Shown here piece by piece: positions 24,201 to 35,286 of a stretch of 64,000 nucleotides of DNA. The stretch is taken from contig NC_034438.1 in NCBI RefSeq assembly GCF_002078875.1, forward strand, positions 23,015,030 through 23,079,029, given 5' to 3'. Origin of the DNA: Numida meleagris (taxonomy: Eukaryota > Chordata > Aves > Galliformes > Numididae). How positions within the stretch are numbered: the stretch's first letter is position 1; each line of letters starts with the position of its first letter. The notes under the pieces were generated by a model. That model searched no databases. It was not told the DNA's origin and saw only the letters and a list, made by a program, of their open reading frames with translations. The position numbers and the translations under genes were made by a program.

Positions 24201-26345
24201 TCTACAACCAATAATGCCAGGTCAGGTATTGTTTGTCCTCCTGCAGCTGGTGTGAAGTCCTCATGAAGGCAGTGTCCTTTGCTCTGACAAACTTGACAGA
24301 GATGTGATTGTGTTCGCACCTGCTCTGGAGTGAGTCTTTACTGCATGGCGATTGCACCCATCAGTGATGTACTAGATGGGTAATTTGGCATTAATGAACA
24401 CGGAGCCATATGTTGCATATGCATTCTTTGCTTTTTTTGTTGTATGTTGATACACTTAACAGGCTACTGCTGGCTTTTATGGAAGTTAAATTGCCAGTGC
24501 TTTCTGCTCCAGATTGTATCTGCAGGTGTCTTCATGTCTGGCCACATAAATGTTCCCTCTATTGTTATACTCTTAAAACATTTTATGCTCGTTTTCCCTG
24601 TAGTCTGAGATGTGGAGATGTGGGGGAAAGCTACTTTGCCTGGATGTGGACAACTTGCTCAGTGGTTGTGCTGCCATAGAGCTTTTTTTTGTAGCTGGTA
24701 TTAACCCATTCTGTGCACTCTTTGTTAGCAGCAGCTATATTCCCCATTATCCCATGCTACTACAGTGGGGACCAGGCTACAGAGGCAAGGGTCATACGGT
24801 ATTAGGATGTTCACTGATCAAGTACTCCGTTCACTTCACAATCTGTAATGAGCTGCATTAAAGGATGTGGCTTTGGAGGTGGGGAAGGCAGGAGTGTGTG
24901 GAGGTCTGAGAGGCAATGTTTGAGTTTGTGTAGGTGAGGCTATTGAAGTTTGTTGTAAATAGATGTGAGTGGTGATTTGTTATTGTTGGGGTGTTTGTAT
25001 ATAGTAGTTCCTTTGATCTCTGCTTGTTGAGTGAGTGCTAATTCAGGACTATTTTATGATTACCCTAAGAATATACTGTTGAAAACCCCAGAAGTCTTCT
25101 CATCTTTAAATGTCATCTTCTGATACCTGTAAATATTTGAACTGATGATGTATTTGCACACAGCAAATACAGTTCTGCTCTCTGAAGGTTTATTAAAGCT
25201 GTGCCAAACAGAGTTAGTCATAGTCAGCAGTATCACAGTTGTGTGTTTCTGAATTGATAAAGGAAGATAAATCTTCTGTTCGGACTGGAAAGTGGTCCAG
25301 CTGTTCTGTTGCACTAAAACACCTCTCCTATACGGACAGGTAAAGTCTTAGCCATGGCATTAGCTGATAATGCTTCTGAGAAGTGTGTCACATGATGTGA
25401 AGCTACTGTTTAGGTGCCTAACAGCCTACCTTTTAGCTGAAGAACTCCTCAGTAATACCAAGTTCTTTGCCAGAAAATCAGGGAATACACCTGAGGGGAT
25501 CATGTGTTAGATATGATTGTAAAAACACTCGTAAGGAAATATTTTTGATTTTTTTTGTTTTTCATTTAGTCTTTTACTATTGAGATACACTGAGAAAGAA
25601 AGGGAAAAAAAAGATAAGTGGCCTTCTATCCTAGGTGTCAGTCAATCTGTTAACTGATCGCTGACCTCTAACCTAGTGTCTACAATGACTCTTCCACCAA
25701 GCCTTTATGTAACTAGATGGTACTTTGGGGTAGAAAACTGTTAAAAATTATTACCAGAGGTCAGTTTGAAAGGGAAATCATTATTTAAGTATACTCCTAG
25801 AAGTCCTTACTACTATCCTCTTCTGTCATAATCACAGTTAAAATTTAGAGTGTAGTGAAAATACATATCTTTCAAGGTTGTCACAGAATTTTATTCTTTA
25901 TTATATGAGTCCGAAAGATATCAAAAACTTACTCGACAAGTTCTAACATGAAAAAAAAAAAATAACCAATTAACAAATCTTCCATTTGAAGTTTTTTCAT
26001 TCTGAATCCTTATCTGTGGCTGCAGAGTTCATTGTCAAGGGATAATCTACCTATGCAGGCACTAATCTGATGTTTATTGATTTACTTTCCATTCATTTTT
26101 CCTCCTGCAACTACACAATATATCAGTTTACTGCTTAAAAAATGTTTTGCAGTGAGGATATTTGAAAAGCTAGCTGGATAACTGGGCAAATGAATATGTG
26201 CCTTTCTAATCTACTTCTCCTACCATAAAGATTGCACAAAGACAGATAAAAATCAGTACTGTTACTACTCACGTGTATTTTTCTGCATGTGATGGTGTGA
26301 AAGTTTATTTATCAAACTCGTGTCTGTCTGGGTGAAGAAATCATT
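21266..26345. other. Unique non-coding DNA
   Basis: About 5 kb of AT-rich sequence with A-runs near 21340 and 25950. No transposon is confidently recognised. Open frames are all under 100 codons and featureless. Confidence 0.5.
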
Positions 26346-27515
26346 CACTGTCATGGATTCCCACAATCTTAGGGGTTGGAAGGGACCTCTGGAGATCATC
26401 TAGTCCAACCTCCCTGCTAAAGCAGGTTCCCTGCAGTAGATTTCACAGGAAAGCATCTGGGTGAGTTTTGAATATTTCCAGAGGAGACTCCAAAATCTCT
26501 CTGGACAGCTTGTTTCACTGCTGTGTCATGCTCAAAGTAAAGTTTTTCCTCATGTTTTTATGAAACTTCCTATGTTTCAGTTTGTGCCCATTGCCCCTTG
26601 TTCTGTCACTGGGCACCACCAAAAGGAGCCTGGCCCCATCCATTTGACTTCTGTCCTTTAAATCATAGAGTCATAGAATTAGCTAAGTTGGAAAAAACCT
26701 ACAAGATCATCCAGTCCAACCATCCACAATATCCACAAAATATCGTTAGATATTTCTAAGTATTTGAGAAGATCCTCTCTCAGTATTCTTCAAGCTAAAC
26801 ACTTCCAGGTCTCTCAGCCTTTCCTCAGAAGGGAGGTGCTGCAGGTCCCAAAGTCATATCTTTGTCACCCTCAGCTGGACTTTCTCCAGTAGCTCCTTAT
26901 CTTTCTTGAAATGGGAAGCCGAGAACTGGACACAGTACTTCGGATGTGGCCTCATCAGGGCAGAGTAGTGGGAGGAGGAGAGGGCACATTGCTGGCTCAT
27001 GGCCAACCTGCAGTCTACCAGGACACCCAGGTCCTTCTCTGCAGAGCTCTTTTCCAACAGGTCAGTCCCTAACCTGTACTGATGCATACATCCTTCCTGG
27101 GTGTAAGACTCTACACTTGCCTCTGTTGAACCTCTTCAGGTTCCTCTCCGCTCAACTCTCCAACCTATCCAAGTCTCACTGAATGGTGTCAAAGCCACTC
27201 CTTCTAGCTTTGCATCACCAGCAAACTTGCTAAGGGTGTGCTCTCTCTTCATCCAGATCATTGATGAAGATGCTGAACAAGATCAGGCTCAGTATCAAGC
27301 CCCTGGGGAACACTGCTAGCTACAGGCCTCCACCTAGAGGATCACAACTCTCCGAGCATTGCCAGTCAGCCAGTTCTTAATCTGCTCCACTGTCCACTCA
27401 TCTATCCCACACCTCCTAAGCTTATCTACAAGGATGTTATGGGATACAATGTTAAAAGCCTTGCTGAAGTCAAGGTATGCAACATCCACTGTTCTCCCAT
27501 CATCTATTGAGCCTG
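26346..27515 (-). mobile_element. CR1 LINE (3' UTR plus C-terminal ORF2 remnant), interrupted
   Basis: A minus-strand CR1 of about 1.17 kb. The + strand shows the complement of the 3' UTR (GGTTGGAAGGGACCTCTGGA near 26375, ATCATCTAGTCCAACCTCCC), then the complement of the reverse-transcriptase C-terminal region. Reading minus, a frame at 27087-26854 holds YRLGTDLLEKSSAEKDLGVL, a hallmark of the CR1 ORF2 C-terminus. It extends to about 27515 (the TCAAGGTATGCAACATCCAC region). Multiple frame breaks make it inactive. Its body is interrupted at 26661-26745 by a second CR1. Confidence 0.95.
26661..26745 (-). mobile_element. CR1 3' end nested inside another CR1
   Basis: An 85-bp CR1 tail, minus strand, beginning with the complement of the terminal repeat (AATCATAGAGTCATAGAATT) and continuing through AAGATCATCCAGTCCAACCA. 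It interrupts the host CR1 between its CCTTTA and GATATTTCTAAG text, which would otherwise be continuous. TTA occurs on both sides (26658-26660 and 26746-26748), a possible 3-bp target duplication. It is severely 5'-truncated, as is usual for CR1. Confidence 0.85.
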
Positions 27516-30500
27516 TTAAGGGGAGTAGTGTACTTCAGTCATGTTTGCAAACACATAGTATACATTATCTCTGAATTCTTCAGACATTATGACTCATTTC
27601 AGGCAGATGTTGGTCTGATAATGAAGAATGGGCAATTACAGTCCCATTGTGTAACATGGTTAACCAGTTCGCAATCTGGGGGGAAAAAATTATCTAATGC
27701 TTACTTTTTGTGGTGTGGCTGAGACCAATAGGTGCCCCTCCCCAGTCAAATTCTTAAAAAATACAAAGCTTACTTCCCATTTCTTTTTTAAAAAGCAGTG
27801 TTTTGTTTTATGATGTTTATATCCCATGGTTTCCTGCAGAGCTTCAGGAGCTCAAAACTCCATTATGTATCTCCTTATTCAGAAAGAAGAAGAAGGAGGG
27901 TATGGTTGAGTGTTTGTTTTGTGGTGTTTGTTTTTTTTGTTTGTTTGTTTTTAAATAATGGTAATTTATTGATAAGAATAGCCAAAACCATTACTCTAAG
28001 CAGTAACAAATATTCACAGCCATTGTCTAGAACAGTGTTGCTCACAGGGCAATGTCCTCATAAGGAGAGGAAGAGATAGAAGGTCTGAGGTAGGGTGTGA
28101 AGTTGAACACAAGGGTTCAACACTGAGCCTGAAATCTGCCTGTGAGAAGCGAGTGTGTCTCCTTATCTGTGTTTATTTCATTGCCAGGTAGCAAGTACTC
28201 TGTCTTCTGCTCTTGCAGTAAAACTACTGTCCTGTTTAAAAAATTCTAAGTATGTCCTCCTTTTGGTGGACATTCATTTGTATTCTGCTGCTCACAACTG
28301 GTGACTTTATGAAGTCTCTCAGCTCTATAGCAGCATTCTGGCTACTGGTGCACCACAAAGCTTGGCGTCATCTGCAGACCCGCTGAGGGAGTGTTTGATC
28401 CCATGTAAGTGCCAATTATTTGGTACTGGATGAATTGTATGTAATAGTAGCTCTGAATTTAGCTAGTTTCCATTAAAAATTTGTTTTGCCATTACATGCA
28501 TATCCCGTTACACCATTAATGGTTGAGTAATGCTGTAGTAGTCTTCATTTATGAACTATGAAAGGAATGTAAATTGCACTTCAATATTGTCTTTAGTATG
28601 TAGAGGTAGATCCACATTTTAAGCCTTGAATCTTTATTTTTATTGATTTTTTGTGTGTGTGTGTGAGATGAGATGAAGATTTCAAAGGAAAAAATTGCTA
28701 TAGATGGATATAGCCAGCCTAAACCTGTCTGTGTAGTAGACGCTTGATGGTTTTTTTTTTCTTTTTTTTTTTTTCTGTGAAGTTTGCATGCTCTTACAGT
28801 GGAATAAATGATTCAACAGTTGGTCCCTCTCCCAGCAACATGGCTGTGCTGAGCCAGTTTTCTTAATGGCTCCTATTTCATCTTCTCTGTTTTGAAGACA
28901 GTGTGTGCATGGTTATTTATAATGAGGGCTGTTTTACTGCAGTAGTATTCCTTACCTGTCAGACAGTTAGAGGGAAAACAATCACTGAATGGAAATCTTC
29001 ATCTGTCTTCTCCTCTGATTTAACATAACCAGCAAGTACTGGGTTGTCTCTTCCCTTTTGCATAGATGTTTAGTTGTTTGTAATTGGTAGGCTGAAATGA
29101 GTTGATCTGAACCCACTTCTGTGGTTGCTGACTGTGTCTCAGAGAGTCAGCACAGTTTTGAAGGCTCTCACACATTGAAGTTCTTAGAAAATAAATGATG
29201 CAGTCAACAGAAACATTGTGCAAACACAGATTTATTTCTCCTGTGGTACTGGAATTATTTGGGGGTCAAGGTCTGAGCAGAGGCTGGTAGCTATTCTTGC
29301 ATCTTCAATTGCCCTTGGTGTACATGGGATTCATCTGGCCATGGGACCAGATCATGAGGTGGCAGAAACCATCTGGTGAATGTCTCTTTTTTTTAGCCAT
29401 ATTTTAGTGTTTAGAGCATTGCCATGAGTGAGTTGGTTGCTTCATGATTATGTGTGACTTTCTATAGGGAGTGTGTGGTCCAGGAGACCTCACAGATTTC
29501 CTGGATGTGGCTCACACTGTAGCTGTATCTGTTATTTATTGTGTCAGTTCAGAAACAGAAGGTAAACAGTTTTCCCTAATGATTATATGGGTTTTTTTTT
29601 ATTCTGTTTGCTTATTTCTATATGGCTAAATGAGTTTCTGCCTTCAGAGGGAAATTGTTTTGGCTCCCATTCACTTTGTTTTCTCTGTACCGATGTTCTT
29701 GCTCAGCTCAGCTGGTAGATTCACAACCTATGCATTTGTTTGTTCCAGAACAAGGTAGATAGCTATTTTAATATGGAAGCAGTTCAATTTTTAAATACAT
29801 GCACTGTCTGAAAAATATAAAAGCAAGTGGCAAAGTATTTGAATTTTTACAGTATCTGATATTAAAAAAAATTTGATTACTTGTTACATAGATATCTTCT
29901 GGAATGTATTTCTAGTCTATTATACAGAGATAAAATCCTAATTTTGTTTGATTAGATATGTAACAAAAGTGCTATTTAGCCATAATTGAGATGATTTCTT
30001 AAATAATTTCTTTAAAATTCAGAGTTGACTCTCGTGCAGTACTAATATATAATTTTGCAGGACAGAAATTATTTCTTAACAGAATTTTCTTAAAGAAATT
30101 TCTTAACAGAAATCTGTTGTAGTATCATCCCTTGTTCGGCATCCAGCTTCCCAAATTAAAAATATCAGCAGGAAAACCATTACATCGAGATGTATCTTGA
30201 AAAAATGTTATTTAGCAGCTATGCAGTTTAAACTGAAAAGGAAATAGGACTGAGAACCCTAAAAATTCATAATATTTAGAGAAATGTGAGAATACTTTGA
30301 GATCTGAGTTTGAGATGGTGAAAAAAATCATTTCCAGTTATGTATGTGAAAATAGCCTGTGGACTAGGAAAGGGGGAAAAGAAAACAAATCTCTTCCTTG
30401 TTTTGTAATTTTCCTGTCTGTTCTGGAATACATTTACATTTGTTTGAATTGCAGGCTCTTTGAGGTTCCTATTATGAAAAGATGATGATAAAATCAAGGA

Positions 30501-31059
30501 CGTTAAGAGAAAGGTATCAAATTGATCAAAGGTTGGTGGGATTATTTTTGAGCAAAACAACACTACTTTTAATGAATTTGTTAAATGATGAAATGAGGTC
30601 AGGGAAACAAGGTGTTATCTGGTTGAAATGAAGAATAGGCTATGTGTCAGTGTTTCTCTATGTATTGAAATTATTTTCTCTGAAAGTTTCCTGTCAAATA
30701 GCAAAGATTACATTAGTCAGATATATTAAAATTGAATTGGATACTGTTCAATGTCTTACACTGACCTAGACTGATCCGACTGTCTGTTCCCTCTCTCTTT
30801 TCTAAGAGAACAGTTTTAGCTTTTGTTTTGTTTTTAAACGAACTTGAGCTGTCACAGCAATTAATGCAGGCAGGGTGCTGTACCTTGCTTGCAAGTTCAA
30901 AACCAGGGAAAGCGCTCTTAATCTCTGCCAGTATGGAGGTGGGCACTTGCACTGCTTCAGGGAAATCCCCAGAGATGTCTGATGCATCCATGTGGACCAA
31001 ACTGGTTAAGGTAGGAGACTTTAGTTCATGCAGTTGGTTGCACCAAGTGCCCTGAACCT
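27516..31059. other. Mostly unique non-coding DNA
   Basis: AT-rich sequence with low-complexity patches (GTTTGTTTG near 27935, (GT)n near 28648, T/C-rich 28750-28775). One short CR1 scrap at 28345-28410 is listed separately. No gene is recognised. Confidence 0.5.
28345..28410 (-). mobile_element. CR1 fragment
   Basis: A short remnant matching the complement of the CR1 ORF2 text that also occurs near 27200 and 42945: AGCTTGGCGTCATCTGCAGA then CCGCTGAGGGAGTGTTTGATCCC. Only about 65 bp is recognisable, so the orientation (minus) is supported but the boundaries are approximate. Confidence 0.6.
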
Positions 31060-32430
31060 TTTCCTGGTGATAAGGTAACTACCTCCACAAGATGCACACA
31101 GGTGGATGACCTTCCATGACAAGTGGCTGAGCTGCAGGAAGAAGTTAAAAGGCTTCATAGTATCAGAGAGGAATTGTTTAATAATCATATTCCAGCAGCA
31201 GACAACACTGAGTAGGAGGCACCTTGGTGCCTGGTGACCCACAAAAGCGGGGCTTCACTTCAATCCCTGCCCTTCAGCTTTACTACCGAAAACAGATAGG
31301 AAACTCTCACAGCTATAGACACCTGTGATTCCTATGACCAAGGTCTACAAGAAGAAACCATGCTAGCTGCCTGCAGTGGATATCATAAGAAGAAATGCCA
31401 TATGCTTGTAGTGGGTGACTCTTTTAAAAGGTACCGAGGCTCCCCTCTGCCAGTCTGTCAGGGAGTCTTGAGAGGTTTGTTGCCTTCTGAGAGCCAAGAT
31501 CCATTACGCTGCCAAGAGAGTGCAAGAGAGTGCCACAGTTTGTCAAGAGTATAGACCACTATCCACTATTGCTCATTTATGTGGGCATGAACGATGCTGG
31601 AAACTGGAACATGGGCAGAATCAAAGAAGACTATAAAGCCCTGGGAGTGCAAGTGAAAAACATCAGTGCCCAAATTATCTTCTCTTCAGTTTTGCTAGCT
31701 GGAGGAAAGCAGGCAGCCAGAATTAGTTGTATGGTGTATACCAGCTCCTGGCTACATGGCTGGTGCTGGCACAAGGGTTTTATTTTTTATGGTGATGGGA
31801 CCTTCTATGAAAATTATAACCTGTTAGGGAGAGATGGGATCCACCTGTCTAGAAGAGGCAGGGGAGCCTTTGGCAGCAGACTCACTAACCTGGTGAGGCA
31901 GGCTGTAAACGGAAGGACTTGGTGGGCAGGGTCCAAAATGGCAGTGCTTACACAACTGCAACTGGCTGGGAAATGAGCCAGGCCAACCAGAACAGTGACA
32001 AATGTTCCTTAGCTGCTTCCAATGATTTGAGCCAGAAGGCCAGCCAGTTCAGGGATGTGTATAGTTATGCCCCCTTGCATCCCTCTAGAAATACCTGCAT
32101 CCTCTTCTCTGTTTTCTTCTCTGAAGTGCCTCTATATCAATGCATGCAGCATGGGAGTAAACAGGAAGAATTGGAGATCTGCGTCTGGTAGCATGGTTGT
32201 GTTCTCATTGCGATCACAGAGACATGGTGAGACAGCTTGCATAACTGGAATGACATGTGCTTTTTAGGAAAGACTGGCCAGTGAGGCAAGGTGGTGGAGT
32301 TGCTCTTTTATGTGAGAGAGCAATTGAAATGTACTGAGCTTTGCCTGGGGATGAATGATGGAGATCTTACGGGTGGAGAGTTTATGGATGAGAACTAAGG
32401 GGCATGTTAATATGGGTGACTCTTTCATTT
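31060..32430 (+). mobile_element. CR1 LINE 5' portion: ORF1 esterase and start of ORF2
   Basis: An unusual CR1 piece that keeps the 5' half of the element and lacks the 3' half. In order it shows: a coiled-coil-like ORF1 N-terminus (AELQEEVKRLHSIRE near 31128-31172); the SGNH-esterase GDS block (LVVGDS, Ser codon 31420-31422); the block-III segment YVGMND near 31578; the catalytic pair in DGIHLS (Asp 31833, His 31842); ORF1 end near 31974; and the ORF2 endonuclease start (LKCLYINACSMG near 32124). It fades out near 32430 around the text equivalent to GVALYVREQ and VESLW. ORF1 is broken by a frameshift between the GDS block and the rest, at a near-duplicated 10-mer (GAGAGTGCAA/GAGAGTGCCA, 31517-31536), and ORF2 is broken soon after its start. 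CR1 ORF1 binds RNA and carries an esterase of unclear role; ORF2 carries endonuclease and reverse transcriptase. This copy is inactive. Confidence 0.92.
31408..31976 (+). pseudogene. CR1 ORF1 esterase (SGNH) domain, frameshifted
   Basis: The esterase part of the CR1 ORF1 protein. The nucleophile block is in the frame starting at 31360, whose stop follows near 31552. The remainder lies in another frame (first ATG 31530, stop at 31974-31976, 148 codons). Ser, Asn, Asp and His positions of the SGNH set are all still readable across the break (GDS; GMND, where CR1 normally has GTND; DGIHL). Retention of all four in a decayed copy reflects recent enough insertion rather than selection here. It is not a host gene. 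The host-like length of 148 codons should not mislead. Confidence 0.88.
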
Positions 32431-33109
32431 AAATTTTCAGATGCAATGACAGTGAACCAAACCAGCAAATACAGCCAGTGCAGCAGATTGCTTTAAATGG
32501 AAGGAACATCTGAGCTCTTTCAATTCCCTCTCCTTAGCCTTGTAACTTCATCCCCTCTTGTGAGTTAATAAATATCACTCACAACATACTTTTCAGTTAA
32601 GTCCAACCATGTTTTTGTCATACATTCTTTTGGCGTTTCCAGTGTTTTCTGAATAGGTGAGATGTGGCATACAGCCATGAAGTATGTTTTATTAAATTAA
32701 TTGTCTATGGTAAATATTCATTTTAAAGATAAAAGGGACTTTCATACTTAACCATTTTTGACAGCTTTCTGTGATTCTGTCTGCTTTTATTTTCAGTTAG
32801 CGTATTTACAGCTCATATTTAAAAAAATGAACGTTATCTAAAAATTGACAAAATTAGTCCTTAAGGACAAAGTTATCTTAACTATTTTTACATCTCATTG
32901 CTGACTGAGGAGGCGTTCTTGATGCATGAGTGATTTGGTAAAAGCAACTGAATCCTCAACCATCCATATTGAGAAAAAGTGCTTTTGAGAAACTGTAGCA
33001 TCCTGAAATGTAATGAGGATAATTGTTGCTCGATTAGTAAAATATGCTAAGCATAAGTTGGTCTTTCATTTATAGCTAGGGTAGCTGCATTGGAAATGCT
33101 AAGTCATGG

Positions 33110-33350
33110 CTTGAACCAGTGATTGAGCACCTGGTAGGGAGGCAGGACCAACCCAGAGGAGCTCTGGTGCAAGCAATGCACCTGAGTGATCAGAAGGGGT
33201 GGAGCCAGGATCCACCCCTTCCCAGACCTCATTTAAGGGTTGGCAGTGGAGATGAGGGCATCTTGTCTGGAGATCTTTGTCTTCTCAAGGACTGCATGGA
33301 CCTTCCTAAAGTAAGCAGATTCTTTCCCTTTTTCTGCACCTTCTGTGATT
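33110..33350. other. GC-richer block with 10-bp hairpin, possible unclassified repeat
   Basis: A 240-bp segment unlike its AT-rich flanks. It contains a perfect inverted repeat, AAGGGGTGGA (33194-33203), loop GCCAGGA, TCCACCCCTT (33211-33220), followed by CCCAGACCTCATTTAAGGGT. The style resembles a retroelement 5' leader or LTR, and its position 0.7 kb after the CR1 5' segment is suggestive, but I cannot assign it to a named family. Both ends are approximate. Confidence 0.3.
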
Positions 33351-34551
33351 ACATCTGAGCAGATCATCCCTCACCTTGCTGCTCCTCCATCTTGTAACAG
33401 TAGCATTTTCAGGAACATGATTATTAGAAACATTTCCTGTAAACTTGTAGTACACTTGATTTGGTTTTATTCTAAAATAGGATCCAACTCTATCTTTGTT
33501 TTTCTTTTATAAAGAAATGAAGATGCAAACTTACATTTGAATTTGAAGGTTCCTTTCCTTTGGAAGGAACAGGGTAGCAGAAGTTTGAGCTCTTTTGGGT
33601 GGAAGGTTCCTGTTTCTAGATAAAACTTCAAGTATTGAAAACTTACCTATTAAGGGGAACGCATCTTTCTTTTTTCCGTTGAAACTAAGGTAATTGCATT
33701 AAAAGATTGCCTTTTCACTTCAGTACCCTGAATTATTTTTATCTTCTACAACGCCAGTTCTTCAGAGCCTGTTATTTATGTAAGAGACCCATTGCTGTTA
33801 TCAGGGAAGAAAATGCTAATCTGTGTGCTATGTATACTGATGTAGTTACCATGTACTGTGCACGTGCATTGTGTACATTCAAATCCTGTATGCGCAGGCT
33901 TCCATTTTGTGAGACCTTCTAACAGGTCTTTACATCCTGAACTCAGTAGTCTGCTATTCTCAATAGAAAAGTCTTGACAAGTTATTTTTCCATCCTGAAG
34001 TTCAGATCTATCTTCAAGAAAGCAATTAATGAGATAGAAGTTGTCATACTTGCATCAGAACTTCTTGTGGGTACGCACTGCAGCATTGTTATTTTTTAAT
34101 TATTACTTGACTTCTATAGAAGAACAAAATTCTGAGACTGCACATCCTCTTCTGTGGAGAAGAGGTACTACAGTATGGGGGGCTCATTGTGTGGTATCAA
34201 ATGATTGGAGTGTAAAAGCCTCCAGGCATGTAATGGTTGTTTCCATACTTCTCTAAAGAGTCACATGGCGTATGTTGCATTTGCTTTTAATCTCAGAATG
34301 GCTGAGGGAAAAGCTAAAGTAGATCACTTGTTGTTGCTTTAAATGTCTTCCAGTTTTGCAAAGCTGACCTGTCTTTCAGGAGCTGAAACTAGGCACAGCT
34401 TGGAAAATGTTTAGTCTTGCTCAGAAGAGACTGGAACTGACCATATTGGCCTAGCTTAGGTTAGGCGTTCTGAGACTTGGTAAATAGGAATTTTCCTCTG
34501 TAAAACTGAATTGAAAAATAATATCTCGGTCACTTATATCAGTCTAATTAA

Positions 34552-34592
34552 ATGTATATATGTAAGAATTATATATATTATATATATATGAA
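34552..34592. repeat. (TA)n-rich microsatellite
   Basis: Interrupted TA dinucleotides (GTATATATG, ATTATATATATTATATATAT). Low-complexity, self-complementary. Confidence 0.8.
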
Positions 34593-34786
34593 TACAAAAA
34601 CTCCAATTCTTAAAAAGGGTAAGACTAAGTAATAGTCAAACCATATATGGTCTGTGATAAACTTGCAGCTTCTTTCAGAAGAATGGCAGTTCTTAAAGCA
34701 GAGGGAAACAGTTCCATTCTGGAGGGAATTTGAGTGTGTTATCTAATGCCTTCAGTGTTTTATCTACTTTTCTTTTTCTTCAGGAG

Positions 34787-35286
34787 TGTCCTGGTTTCAG
34801 GTGGGACAGAGTTGATTTTCTTCATGGTGTTGACTTTAGGAGAAGAACAATGCTGATAACACACTGATGTTTTAGTTGTTGCTCAGCAGTGCTGCACAGA
34901 GCCAAGGGCATTCCAGTTTCTCAGCTTCTTGTGCTGCCCTGCCAGTGAGGGGCTGGGGGAAGAAGGATCTGGGAGGGGGCAGAACCAGGGCAACTCACCT
35001 AAACTGGCCAAAGGGATATTCCTGATGTGAAACATGGTGTGATGTGAAAAAGCTATAAAATTCAGGGGAGTTCTCTAGGGAGCAGGTGCTGCTCAGGGAC
35101 TGGCTGGGCAGTGGTCAATGGGTGGTGAGCAATTGTGTTGTGCATCACTTGTTTTTTTTTATCTTTGAGTTCTACTCTCTTTTTCTTTTTTTGTTCCTCC
35201 TCCCTCCCACTGGGATGGGGGAAGAGAACTGGGGAAAAAGTGAAAGGCTGTGTTGTGTTTAGCTGCCTTCTGGCTTAATCGCAACA
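34787..35286 (+). mobile_element. Solo LTR of a bird endogenous retrovirus (ERVL-like)
   Basis: A 500-bp LTR beginning TGTCCTGGTTTCAG and ending GGCTTAATCGCAACA, so the termini are TG...CA. Internal landmarks of this widespread bird LTR family are present: ACTGGCCAAAGGGATATTCC near 35006, GGGACTGGCTGGGCAGTGGTC near 35096, GGTGGTGAGCAATTGTG near 35122 and CCCACTGGGATGGGGGAAGA near 35206. A TATAAAA at 35054-35060 could be the LTR promoter. Flanking 5-bp sequences AGGAG (34782-34786) and GGGAG (35287-35291) form a target-site duplication with one mismatch. No gag, pol or env remains, so it is a solo LTR left by LTR-LTR recombination. Confidence 0.9.

Larger units (their letters stand above)
32431..34786. 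other. Mostly unique non-coding DNA
   Basis: AT-rich unique sequence, apart from an odd GC-richer block at 33110-33350 (listed separately) and an AT dinucleotide tract at 34552-34592. No gene is recognised. Confidence 0.5.

Noticed and set aside
31530..31976. 148-codon frame as a possible host esterase gene
   Set aside because: The motif order and the neighbouring ORF2 start identify it as CR1 ORF1, and it is separated from its nucleophile block by a frameshift.
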